NCBI GenBank assembly: GCA_017452335.1
Contig: JAFTMP010000239.1
Coordinates: 1-5,382 of the forward strand
Reading direction: 5' to 3'
Source: Clostridia bacterium
GTDB lineage: Bacteria; Bacillota; Clostridia; Oscillospirales; CAG-272
DNA: 5,382 nt
The notes below the pieces were generated by a model, which saw only the letters and a list, made by a program, of their open reading frames with translations, did not search any database and had not been told where the DNA came from. Shown one piece after another: positions 1 to 5,043 of the stretch. The position numbers were made by a program, and so were the translations under genes. Position 1 is the first letter of the stretch, and each line of letters begins with the position of its first letter.

Positions 1-611
1 CCGTGGAACTTGTGCGCCGAAAGGGAGAGCATGTCTATGTTTTGTTCTTTCACATCAATGTGCAAATGTCCTACTGCCTGTACCGCATCGGTGTGGAAGA
101 GCACCCCTTTTTCACGGCAGACAGCACCGATCTCCTTGATGGGCTGGATGGTACCGATCTCGTTGTTTGCGTACATCACCGTCACAAGGCAGGTGTCGGG
201 ACGGATGGCGTCCTTTACCTGCTCGGGATCAACGATTCCTTCCTCGTGCACATCCAACAGAGTGACCTCAAAGCCTTCTTTTTCGAGCTTTTGAAGGGTG
301 TGCAGAACGGCGTGATGCTCAAAGGCGGTGGAAATAATGTGCTTTTTGCCCTTTCTTGCCCCGATCGCGGCGGCGGAAAGGAGGGCTTGATTATCCGCTT
401 CACTGCCGCCCGAGGTGAAATAAATCTCCCCTGCATCGCATCCAAGCAGTCCTGCCATACGGGTGCGGGCATCAAAGAGTGCCTCGGCGGCTTGCTGACC
501 TGCGGTGTGCAGGCTTGAAGGGTTGCCGTAAATGCTTTCAAAATAGGGCATCATCGCATCAAGGGCGCCGCGGCTGATTTTGGTGGTGGCGGCATTGTCA
601 AGATAGATCAT
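1..611 (-). CDS. nifS: Cysteine desulfurase, NifS/IscS type (3' end outside window)
   Basis: PLP enzyme that takes sulfur from L-cysteine, giving alanine and an enzyme persulfide used for Fe-S clusters and other thio-cofactors in the cytoplasm. About 203 codons are visible. The N-terminus MIYLDNAATT, the GNPSSLH segment (29-35), FTSGGSEADN (65-74), the EHHAV histidines (98-102), ANNEIG (148-153), HTDAVQ (173-178) and the PLP-lysine motif SAHKFHG (Lys201) all match class V aminotransferase-fold desulfurases. The C-terminal half with the active-site cysteine lies beyond position 1. The ATG at 609-611 is supported by an AAAGGAG at 616-622. The gene starts 58 bases after the cysK stop with no terminator between them, so it is probably the second gene of a cysK-nifS operon. 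NifS rather than SufS is favoured by the MIYLDNAATT start and SAHKFHG motif; the in vivo partner, such as a NifU/IscU scaffold, is not visible. Confidence 0.96.
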   Translation of the reverse strand, partial: MIYLDNAATTKISRGALDAMMPYFESIYGNPSSLHTAGQQAAEALFDARTRMAGLLGCDAGEIYFTSGGSEADNQALLSAAAIGARKGKKHIISTAFEHHAVLHTLQKLEKEGFEVTLLDVHEEGIVDPEQVKDAIRPDTCLVTVMYANNEIGTIQPIKEIGAVCREKGVLFHTDAVQAVGHLHIDVKEQNIDMLSLSAHKFH

Positions 612-669
612 AGAACTCCTTTCCGAAGAGCGCAGATTTTTTGACGCGCCTTCGTTTTTTATAGTGTGT

Positions 670-1602
670 TCAGTTTGCAAAAAGGGGTGTGGAGAGGTAT
701 CTGTCTCCGGTATCGGGGAAGAGCACCACGATGGTCTTGCCCTTGTTTTCGGGGCGCTTTGCCAGCTCGATTGCCGCATGCGCCGCCGCACCCGAGGAAA
801 TACCCACGAGAATTCCCTCGCTTTTACCGATCTGCCTGCCTGCGGCAAAGGCATCTTCGTTTTCTACGGTGATGATCTCATCATAGATGGTGGTGTCAAG
901 CGCCTTTGGTACAAACCCAGCGCCGATGCCTTGGATCTTGTGAGGACCCGCCGCACCGCCCGACAAAACAGGGGAGGAGGCAGGCTCCACGGCAACCACC
1001 TTGATCTTGTCATTTTGGCTCTTTAGGTAGTTACCCACACCGCTGACGGTGCCACCCGTGCCCACGCCTGCAACAAAGAGATCCACCTTGCCGTCGGTGT
1101 CCTTCCAAATTTCGGGACCGGTTGTTTCAAAGTGTGCTTTGGGGTTTGCGGGATTTTCAAATTGACCGGGGATGAAGGCATGGGGAATGGTCTCTGCAAG
1201 CTCTTCTGCCTTTTCAATTGCTCCCTTCATTCCCTTACTGCCGTCGGTCAAAACCAGCTCGGCGCCGTATGCCGTCATCAGCACTCTCCGCTCCACCGAC
1301 ATGGTGTCGGGCATCACGATGATGGTGCGGTAGCCCCTTGCGGCGGCAACCGAGGCAAGCCCAATGCCGGTGTTTCCGCTGGTGGGCTCGATGATCACGG
1401 AGTCTTTGTGAAGAACGCCCCTTTGCTCGGCATCGTCGATCATCGACTTTGCCACTCTGTCCTTGACAGACCCTGCGGGGTTGAAGTATTCAAGCTTTGC
1501 AAGCAGGGTGGCTTCAAGAGCGTATTCTTTTTCAATGTGTGTTAGGCGCAACAGCGGGGTGTTACCGATGAGCTGATCTGCGGAAGTGTAAATTTTTGAC
1601 AT
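670..1602 (-). CDS. cysK: Cysteine synthase A (O-acetylserine sulfhydrylase)
   Basis: Cytoplasmic PLP enzyme that joins O-acetyl-L-serine and sulfide into L-cysteine and acetate. The protein is 310 residues, the usual length. It shows the N-terminal LIGNTPLLRL (11-20), the PLP-lysine motif NPAGSVKDR (Lys47), the substrate loop PTSGNTG (73-79), the phosphate-binding GTGGT (181-185), KIQGIGAGFVP (222-232) and GISSGA (267-272), which contacts the PLP ring. The start codon at 1600-1602 follows an AAAGGA at 1610-1615. It is the first gene after a consensus promoter with two Rrf2/CymR-like operators and a leader of about 125 nt, and it is followed by nifS. Together they make cysteine and mobilise its sulfur. 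CysM is the main alternative, but the motifs and length fit CysK better. Confidence 0.97.
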   Translation of the reverse strand: MSKIYTSADQLIGNTPLLRLTHIEKEYALEATLLAKLEYFNPAGSVKDRVAKSMIDDAEQRGVLHKDSVIIEPTSGNTGIGLASVAAARGYRTIIVMPDTMSVERRVLMTAYGAELVLTDGSKGMKGAIEKAEELAETIPHAFIPGQFENPANPKAHFETTGPEIWKDTDGKVDLFVAGVGTGGTVSGVGNYLKSQNDKIKVVAVEPASSPVLSGGAAGPHKIQGIGAGFVPKALDTTIYDEIITVENEDAFAAGRQIGKSEGILVGISSGAAAHAAIELAKRPENKGKTIVVLFPDTGDRYLSTPLFAN

Positions 1603-1727
1603 GACGAATTCCTTTCAATGAATAAGTATATTTAAGGAGCGTAAGGGTCATCGTGTGGTAGACACCGAGCATCCGATGTCTTTGCAGAGGGCTCACCGCT
1701 TCTTTTTTACCTACCTCTTTAGTAGGT
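1603..1727 (-). promoter_or_regulatory. cysK-nifS 5' leader, about 125 nt
   Basis: Transcribed leader between the predicted start near 1727 and the cysK ATG. It contains a 6-bp stem (1661-1666 with 1675-1680, 8-nt loop). A competing short pairing, 1653-1656 with 1662-1665, uses the same strand. I see no T-box signature, SAM-I core or terminator with a U-run, so no riboswitch is claimed. The leader is longer than translation alone needs. Confidence 0.35.
1709..1727. promoter_or_regulatory. Rrf2/CymR-like operator, promoter-downstream copy
   Basis: A 19-bp inverted repeat with 6-bp arms ACCTAC and GTAGGT (minus-strand reading), lying just downstream of the -10 box and over the predicted start site. 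It has the same outer half-sites as the repeat at 1746-1770, 40 bp away centre to centre. Rrf2 regulators such as IscR and CymR bind similar ACCTA...TAGGT palindromes; the link to this locus is inference, since no regulator gene is in the window. Confidence 0.6.
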
Positions 1728-1733
1728 GTATAG

Positions 1734-1762
1734 AGTATAGCACGTTTTACCTACTTTGTCAA
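1734..1762 (-). promoter_or_regulatory. Promoter of cysK-nifS
   Basis: Minus-strand TTGACA (1757-1762), a 17-bp spacer and TATACT (1734-1739), a near-perfect housekeeping sigma promoter. The -35 box sits inside one inverted repeat and the start site inside another, so a bound repressor would block it at two points. Confidence 0.85.
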
Positions 1763-1770
1763 TAGGTAAA
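1746..1770. promoter_or_regulatory. Rrf2/CymR-like operator over the -35 box
   Basis: Inverted repeat with 8-bp perfect arms, TTTACCTA (1746-1753) and TAGGTAAA (1763-1770), and a 9-bp centre. The core 19 bp at 1749-1767 has the same length as the second operator. It completely covers the -35 hexamer at 1757-1762. Confidence 0.65.
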
Positions 1771-1848
1771 TTGAAAACTTTTGATATTTAATTTTAAAAG
1801 GGGCTGTCCTGAAAACCGATAACAGCCACAAATAAAAAAGAGCATACC

Positions 1849-1878
1849 AAAAAAGCAAGCGCCGAAACCGGAGCTTGC
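1849..1878 (-). terminator. Terminator inside the IS, after the recombinase gene
   Basis: On the minus strand GCAAGC (1873-1878) pairs with GCTTGC (1855-1860). Inside is a second 3-bp stem (CCG/CGG) across a one-base mismatch, and six T follow (1849-1854). It lies 23 bp after the recombinase stop and would limit read-through from the IS into the cysK promoter region. Confidence 0.7.
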
Positions 1879-1901
1879 CGAGTATGATATGAAGAAACAA
1901 A

Positions 1902-2294
1902 TTAAGAAAGCGAGACTGAAAATCCCAACTTTTCGAGGGATTGAATGTTTCGCTTTTTTATTCTCTCGGCATAGATGGTATTGAAATAATCTGAACCCAA
2001 ATCGTAAAAGTGTTCTTTGTTCAGAAGGATATGGTAAATAGCAAGACACATACTATGAGCAATAGCAACAATGGCGCGTTTGCCGCCTCTGCGAGCAGCA
2101 ATTTTACAGTATTTTGCATAGAAGTAACTATCTTTATGGCGAATAGCGGAATGGGCACATTCAACTAATGTGGATTTCAAAAACAGGTTTCCTTTTCGTA
2201 TTCGGGAACTCTTTTTCTTTCCGGCACTTTCGTTACAGCCCGGAACAAGTCCCGCCCACGATGCAAAATGATCTGCATTGTGAAATTGCTTCAT
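1902..2294 (-). CDS. IS110 recombinase, C-terminal part (after frameshift)
   Basis: C-terminal serine-containing domain (Transposase_20 type) of the IS110 recombinase. In frame, the sequence can be read upstream of this ATG to the A-run at 2390-2398. That gives TEYCGEQIELLDEIPGIARR, a typical helix-hairpin region, before the 130 residues counted here. HFASWAGLVPGCNESAGKKK is the family signature, and the serine after CNE is the likely nucleophile. It is followed by IRKGN and a helical tail. Restoring one base joins it to the part at 2366-3112 as a 403-residue protein, the normal family length. The ATG at 2294 has no convincing ribosome binding site, so separate translation is doubtful. It is either a broken gene or the downstream half of a slippage product. 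Confidence 0.85.
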   Translation of the reverse strand: MKQFHNADHFASWAGLVPGCNESAGKKKSSRIRKGNLFLKSTLVECAHSAIRHKDSYFYAKYCKIAARRGGKRAIVAIAHSMCLAIYHILLNKEHFYDLGSDYFNTIYAERIKKRNIQSLEKLGFSVSLS

Positions 2295-2365
2295 TTCAAT
2301 TCCGGTTTCAGCTATGATTCTTTCCGCACTTCTTCTTGCAATACCCGGTATTTCGTCAAGTAACT

Positions 2366-3112
2366 CTATCTGCTCCCCACAATATTCAGTTTTTTTTTAA
2401 TATCTTCATCCATTTCTTCTATAGATCTCGAAAGAAAATCTATATGTTCTAATTGAAGCTTCAACATTTGCATCTGGTGAAAACCTACGCTACCGGTTAA
2501 GGCTTTTCTCAATTCCGGAATTTTATCCTTCAGTTTACCTTTAGCCAAAGTGCACAAGTATTCTACATCAGTTTTTCCGTCTATAATAGCGTGGAGAATT
2601 TCCATAGATGATTTACAAGAAATATCCGTAACAACGCTTGAAAGCTTTATGTTTGCACCTTCCAAAACTGCTTGTATTCTGTTTAGCTCTCGGGCTCTTT
2701 CGTTTACGATCTCATTACGGTATCGTACCATTTCTCGCAATTCTCTTTGCTCACGGCTTGGAACAAAACTTGCTTTTACCAGACCGTGTCTCACCAAATC
2801 CGCTATCCATTCGGCATCCTTGACATCCGTCTTTCTTCCCGGAACCGCCTTTATATGTTGAGCATTAACAACTATTAGTTCGATTCCTTCGCCTTCGAGT
2901 ATGTTATATACAGGTTTCCAATACACTCCCGTACTTTCCATTGCAGCGACTTGGCAATTTGTTTCCTTGATCCATTTTGCAAGCTTTTGGATATCTTCTG
3001 TCATGGTTCCAAATTCTCTGATCTCTTTTTTTCTGACGCCTGTAAAAATACAAACCATGAGCATATTTTTATGCACGTCAATCCCACAGCATCGCTCGTA
3101 TACTACTTCCAT
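2366..3112 (-). CDS. IS110 recombinase, N-terminal RuvC-like part (frameshifted)
   Basis: N-terminal DEDD (RuvC-like) catalytic domain of an IS110-family recombinase, which excises and inserts the element through a circular intermediate guided by a bridge RNA. From the start at 3112 the likely acidic residues are Asp12 (GIDVHKN), Glu59 (AMESTGVYW), Asp96 and Asp99 (GRKTDVKDAEW). A long helical, charged coiled-coil-like segment follows (about residues 110-240). The reading frame leaves the family pattern after KKK at nine A (2390-2398) and stops at 2366 with five to seven foreign residues. An upstream ATG at 3259 in the same frame is not used here: the ATG at 3112 follows a GGAGG (3118-3122), and the family start is right before GIDVHK. 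All visible catalytic residues are intact. Confidence 0.9.
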   Translation of the reverse strand: MEVVYERCCGIDVHKNMLMVCIFTGVRKKEIREFGTMTEDIQKLAKWIKETNCQVAAMESTGVYWKPVYNILEGEGIELIVVNAQHIKAVPGRKTDVKDAEWIADLVRHGLVKASFVPSREQRELREMVRYRNEIVNERARELNRIQAVLEGANIKLSSVVTDISCKSSMEILHAIIDGKTDVEYLCTLAKGKLKDKIPELRKALTGSVGFHQMQMLKLQLEHIDFLSRSIEEMDEDIKKKLNIVGSR

Positions 3113-3137
3113 TTTAACCTCCGAAGTTGCTTGTTTC

Positions 3138-3151
3138 GAGCCGATGGGCTC
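3138..3151 (-). other. Small hairpin before the recombinase start
   Basis: GAGCC and GGCTC form a 5-bp stem with a 4-nt loop, 15 bases upstream of the ribosome binding site at 3118-3122. It lies after the putative bridge RNA loops and could mark the RNA's 3' end or affect translation. No U-run follows, so it is not called a terminator. Confidence 0.4.
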
Positions 3152-3162
3152 CTTTCTTAGCT

Positions 3163-3284
3163 TGTTGGCTGTCCTGCGTGCTCGTATCTCCACGGCAACA
3201 TTATGTGGTACACTAAAGGAGCCTTGATCAGTCTGTCTCACGGATTTGTTAAATACCAATCCCTTTACGACCTTCTCGGCTCCT
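3163..3284 (-). ncRNA. Putative IS110 bridge RNA (two guide loops)
   Basis: Read on the minus strand, two successive stem-loops lie between the element edge and the recombinase start. The first is closed by AGGAGCC/GGCTCCT (3278-3284 with 3217-3223, 7 bp), has an inner GGATT/AATCC stem, and carries TGAGACAGAC (3231-3240). The second is closed by TGTTG/CAACA (3196-3200 with 3163-3167) and carries CAGGACAGCC (3167-3176). The first 10-mer equals the sequence across one element/host junction (3354-3363) and the second equals that across the other (1802-1811). Bridge RNAs of IS110 elements have a target-binding loop followed by a donor-binding loop in this region; assigning these loops is inference. 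The true ends of the RNA are unknown. Confidence 0.6.
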
Positions 3285-3286
3285 CT

Positions 3287-3315
3287 ATTTTACCATATTC
3301 TATTCAATTTGTATA
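3287..3315 (-). promoter_or_regulatory. Candidate promoter for bridge RNA and recombinase
   Basis: Minus-strand TATACA (3310-3315), a 17-bp spacer and TAAAAT (3287-3292), with an extended -10 TGG (3293-3295). The predicted start falls near 3280, at the base of the first guide-loop stem, which is where a bridge RNA would be expected to begin. Confidence 0.5.
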
Positions 3316-3355
3316 CGATGTTTTCATCATTGTGGTGATAAACCATAATGACTGT

Positions 3356-3386
3356 CTGTCTCAAATTTGCAATTTGAGACAGCCCC
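3356..3386. repeat. Remnant of palindromic terminator split by the IS
   Basis: A perfect 12-bp stem (3356-3367 with 3371-3382, loop TGC) followed by an unpaired CCCC. The missing GGGG lies across the IS at 1800-1803. The restored hairpin has 16 bp and, on the minus strand, would run into TTTT (1796-1799), so it was probably an intrinsic terminator before the insertion. Confidence 0.8.
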
Positions 3387-3387
3387 T

Positions 3388-3421
3388 CGCGCGAAAAAGC
3401 CTTGGGGAGGCTTTTTCGTGC
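3388..3421. repeat. Palindrome, 13-bp stem
   Basis: GCGCGAAAAAGCC pairs with GGCTTTTTCGTGC across an 8-nt loop, with one G-T position. It is one of four palindromes in about 175 bp between the IS and the acetyltransferase gene. Function unknown; it may be part of a composite intergenic repeat. Confidence 0.6.
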
Positions 3422-3431
3422 CCGGGAATTT

Positions 3432-3471
3432 GCCGTTTTCGCCTCCGAAAGGAGGCGAAATGGCGGTTTTT
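3432..3471. repeat. Palindrome, 10-bp stem with GAAA loop
   Basis: TTTCGCCTCC (3437-3446) pairs with GGAGGCGAAA (3451-3460) around GAAA, with a further GCC/GGC outside. Five T follow on the plus strand (3467-3471), giving a terminator look in that direction, yet no plus-strand gene precedes it. Confidence 0.6.
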
Positions 3472-3483
3472 AACCAACAAGGC

Positions 3484-3531
3484 AAAAAACATGGGGTGTC
3501 TACAAAATGCAGAATGCATTTGAGACACCCC
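3484..3531 (-). terminator. Terminator of the acetyltransferase gene
   Basis: On the minus strand a hairpin of GGGGTGTCT...AGACACCCC, continued by TGCA-containing arms with two unpaired bases and a GAA/TTC loop (arms 3515-3531 and 3493-3511), is followed after three bases by six T (3484-3489). It lies just after the stop at 3547. Its arms resemble those of the IS-split hairpin (GGGGCTGTCTCAAAT), so the two look like diverged copies of one terminator-like repeat. Confidence 0.75.
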
Positions 3532-3546
3532 CTGATCGTTATACGG

Positions 3547-4026
3547 TTATTCTCTGTTGGGCAGGTATTGCTTCATGCCGATCTGTTTCATGACAGCCTG
3601 CATTGCAAAATTGGATGGGTGCGTTTGGCAAATTGCAACGCGATGATGCTCAAGGATATACCGGGTAGCGAATGAGCAAACTGCCTTTGAAAATCCCTTT
3701 CCCATATAGTCGGGGTGCGTGCTGATGGCACCAAGTTCCCATTCCTTTTGTGTGCAAAATTCGACGTTTGCGAAGGAGAGGATCTTTCCGTTTTCTATAA
3801 AACCGCAAAGACGCCCTGCGGCATGCTTGTGAAGGGAATAGGTTGTTTTTAGTTCTTTCAAGTTGATGCCGAAATAGGTGTCGGTGTCATTATGAATATC
3901 AAAATTGCAAAAATACTCTTTGATCGGTTGGAAGTCTGCTTCGGGGTCCAACCACCGCACATAATCGGAATGAAAATAGTGTAATTCGTGAATATCTGTT
4001 ATTTTGGCGTAATACGAATGTTCCAT
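3547..4026 (-). CDS. GNAT-family N-acetyltransferase
   Basis: Probable acetyl-CoA-dependent N-acetyltransferase; the substrate cannot be told. The 159-residue protein has a divergent N-terminal half (1-90). The GNAT core follows: strand beta4 at WELGAISTHPDYMG (96-109), where HPDYMGKGFSKAV holds a Q/RxxGxG/A-like acetyl-CoA pyrophosphate loop (MGKGFS, 108-113), then a helix (113-127) and a C-terminal THPSNFAMQAVMKQIGM (135-151), which matches the NxxAxxxYxxxGF-type ending of the family. The start at 4024-4026 follows a weak AGGA at 4034-4037. A weak promoter (TTGATT at 4080-4085) may touch the edge of the hairpin array at 4083. The gene is monocistronic, with its own terminator. Confidence 0.88.
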   Translation of the reverse strand: MEHSYYAKITDIHELHYFHSDYVRWLDPEADFQPIKEYFCNFDIHNDTDTYFGINLKELKTTYSLHKHAAGRLCGFIENGKILSFANVEFCTQKEWELGAISTHPDYMGKGFSKAVCSFATRYILEHHRVAICQTHPSNFAMQAVMKQIGMKQYLPNRE

Positions 4027-4082
4027 AGTGTTATCCTGTTACCGATTTTAGGGGAATGTATGCAATATATTTGCTAATAAAT

Positions 4083-4267
4083 CAATGCGAAGCATTGTAT
4101 ATCATCAAATCTGCAAGGAATTGCATATCATCAAGACGAAGTCTTGTATATCATCATTGCGAAAACTTTTTATACACGCCGCGCGTGATGATATACAGTC
4201 TTTACGGACTGATGAGATACACGGGCGGTTAGCCGCCCTTGATGATATGCCATTGCTTTCGCAATGG
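4083..4267. repeat. Hairpin array, downstream of the four-helix-bundle operon
   Basis: About eight units of a short hairpin plus a fixed separator. Hairpins are at 4083-4097 (CAATGC/GCATTG, loop GAA), 4112-4125 (TGCAA/TTGCA), 4132-4146 (CAAGAC/GTCTTG, loop GAA), a worn copy near 4157-4172, 4175-4187 (CACGC/GCGTG), 4196-4211 (CAGTC/GACTG), 4223-4238 (GGGCGG/CCGCCC) and 4250-4267 (CCATTGC/GCAATGG). Stem sequences differ from unit to unit but stay self-complementary. The separator reads TATATCATCA in the left half and TGATGATATAC in the right half, flipping near 4160-4175. There is no open reading frame of note. It lies between the operon's last gene and the acetyltransferase gene, and may also serve as the operon's 3' end. 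Confidence 0.85.
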
Positions 4268-4311
4268 ATAAAAGGTCAAAAATCGAGGTAAAAGAGAAGA
4301 AAAGGTACACT

Positions 4312-4644
4312 TTAATCTCTCGGTCTTGGATTGTTCGGTAAAGCTTTTCCGTTTTCATCTCTGTTTATCGGTATAGCTTTGAGATAAAAATGAATACAAC
4401 CGCAAGGACAAACTAAATTCATTCCATACTTTTCTTTTGAACCTCGATGAGTGAATTCTCCACCACATCGGATAACTTCACACCATGTATACACCTGTGC
4501 CATTACTCTTGGACACATTCCTGCCGGACAGGCGTATGAAAATGTGAACTTATCTCCTTTTTCCAAACCAAGTCTGCACTGAGCGGCTTTTCCTTCGATC
4601 GCGGTTAATTCAAACGCCCAATCCTCAACGAACCACTTTTTCAT
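4312..4644 (-). CDS. TIGR04076-like cysteine-rich small protein
   Basis: A 110-residue protein of unknown function. The pattern of a Cys near residue 23, LEKGDKF (27-33), CPAGMCP (39-45), CEVIRCGG (55-62) and CPCGC (79-83) followed by HFYLKAI fits the TIGR04076 family as I know it, but I could not confirm this by search. Eight cysteines in 110 residues suggest metal binding or redox chemistry. There is no signal peptide or membrane segment. The start ATG at 4644 overlaps the stop of the upstream four-helix-bundle gene as ATGA (4641-4644). Its AAAGGAG (4653-4659) lies inside that gene, so the two are probably translated in a coupled way. The C-terminal tail (96-110) is polar and proline-rich. 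Confidence 0.75.
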   Translation of the reverse strand: MKKWFVEDWAFELTAIEGKAAQCRLGLEKGDKFTFSYACPAGMCPRVMAQVYTWCEVIRCGGEFTHRGSKEKYGMNLVCPCGCIHFYLKAIPINRDENGKALPNNPRPRD

Positions 4645-4994
4645 TTTGCATTCTCCTTTGCGGTTTTACACGATGCAATAAGCATTACTCGGAGTGAGGT
4701 GCATTTAGATGATAACATTTTGAATGTTTGCTCATCAATATACTTTGTTCTGTAAAGCAATTCCAACCAATATCCTGTTTCGCTTGCTTCTTTGAGGGCA
4801 ATTTCAAATTTTGATATAAAATCTTTAGTACCCTGTGCATATTGCGCCTCGTGAATGTTTGCTCCGATTGAGGTGCCGCTTCTGCCGATTTGATTGGCAA
4901 TAATCGTTTCGTGGTTTGCTTTTAGATGTTTAACGAGATTAATAATATCAACGGAAAAGTCCATTGAAAGCTCGACAAGTTTGTTTTCTTTCAT
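4641..4994 (-). CDS. Four helix bundle protein (S23 / bAvd-like)
   Basis: A 117-residue, all-helical protein of the family first known from intervening sequences in 23S rRNA and related to the Avd accessory protein of diversity-generating retroelements. Diagnostic segments are NQIGRSGTSIGANIHEA (34-50), the helix 1-2 turn and start of helix 2, and KDFISKFEIALKEASETGYW (57-76) in helices 2-3, with a last helix at about 87-115. Family members form pentameric barrels and some bind nucleic acid; the role here is unknown. No 23S rRNA, reverse transcriptase or variable repeat is nearby. ATG at 4992-4994 with AAAGGAG at 5003-5009 and a consensus promoter upstream. It is the first gene of a two-gene operon placed between two hairpin arrays, which makes those hairpins its natural candidate partner. 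Confidence 0.93.
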   Translation of the reverse strand: MKENKLVELSMDFSVDIINLVKHLKANHETIIANQIGRSGTSIGANIHEAQYAQGTKDFISKFEIALKEASETGYWLELLYRTKYIDEQTFKMLSSKCTSLRVMLIASCKTAKENAK

Positions 4995-5014
4995 GTCTGC
5001 ATCTCCTTTTCAAT

Positions 5015-5043
5015 ATTATATCACACAATCAGTTGCTTGTCAA
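5015..5043 (-). promoter_or_regulatory. Consensus promoter of the four-helix-bundle operon
   Basis: Minus-strand TTGACA (5038-5043), exactly 17 bp, then TATAAT (5015-5020), a full consensus. The predicted start is about 14 bases before the first gene's ATG, leaving a very short leader that holds the ribosome binding site. The -35 box directly abuts the hairpin array starting at 5044. Confidence 0.9.

Larger units (their letters stand above)
1804..3360 (-). mobile_element. IS110-family insertion sequence, about 1552 bp
   Basis: An element with a DEDD/Ser recombinase of the IS110 family. Its ends were set by restoring the target. Joining the left flank, which ends GGGGCTGTC at 1808, to TCAAATT from 3361 rebuilds a perfect hairpin, and the 5 nt CTGTC occur at both edges (1804-1808 and 3356-3360). 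The element is therefore 1552 bp plus this shared core, with exact cut points ambiguous within CTGTC. The recombinase (1902-3112) leaves 102 nt on one side and about 243 nt upstream of its start. The longer non-coding region at the 5' side is the arrangement of IS110-group elements that encode a bridge RNA there. No long terminal inverted repeats are present, as expected for this family. Confidence 0.88.

Noticed and set aside
3..518. Plus-strand open frame of 171 codons opposite nifS
   Set aside because: It is antisense to a clearly conserved desulfurase; such long shadow frames arise from the GC-rich codon pattern.
1132..1545. Plus-strand open frame opposite cysK
   Set aside because: It is antisense to cysK and has no recognisable motif or ribosome binding site.
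1603..1727. T-box or SAM riboswitch in the cysK leader
   Set aside because: No T-box sequence, no SAM-I core and no terminator helix with a U-run can be seen.
1759..2049. Minus-strand frame with a hydrophobic, membrane-like C-terminus
   Set aside because: It overlaps the recombinase C-terminus in another frame, runs through the IS end and terminator and into the cysK operator.
3113..3259. N-terminal extension of the recombinase to an ATG at 3259
   Set aside because: The extension covers the putative bridge RNA, lacks family similarity, and the internal ATG at 3112 has a good GGAGG.
4083..4267. CRISPR array
   Set aside because: The units between the separators are short, self-complementary and uneven in length, the separators are only 6-11 bp and flip direction, and no cas gene is present.
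4085..4291. Plus-strand open frame of 68 codons across the hairpin array
   Set aside because: It consists of the repeats themselves, has no ribosome binding site and resembles no protein.
4641..4994. Diversity-generating retroelement or 23S rRNA intervening sequence
   Set aside because: The four-helix-bundle gene recalls both, but no reverse transcriptase, template/variable repeat pair or rRNA sequence is in the window.
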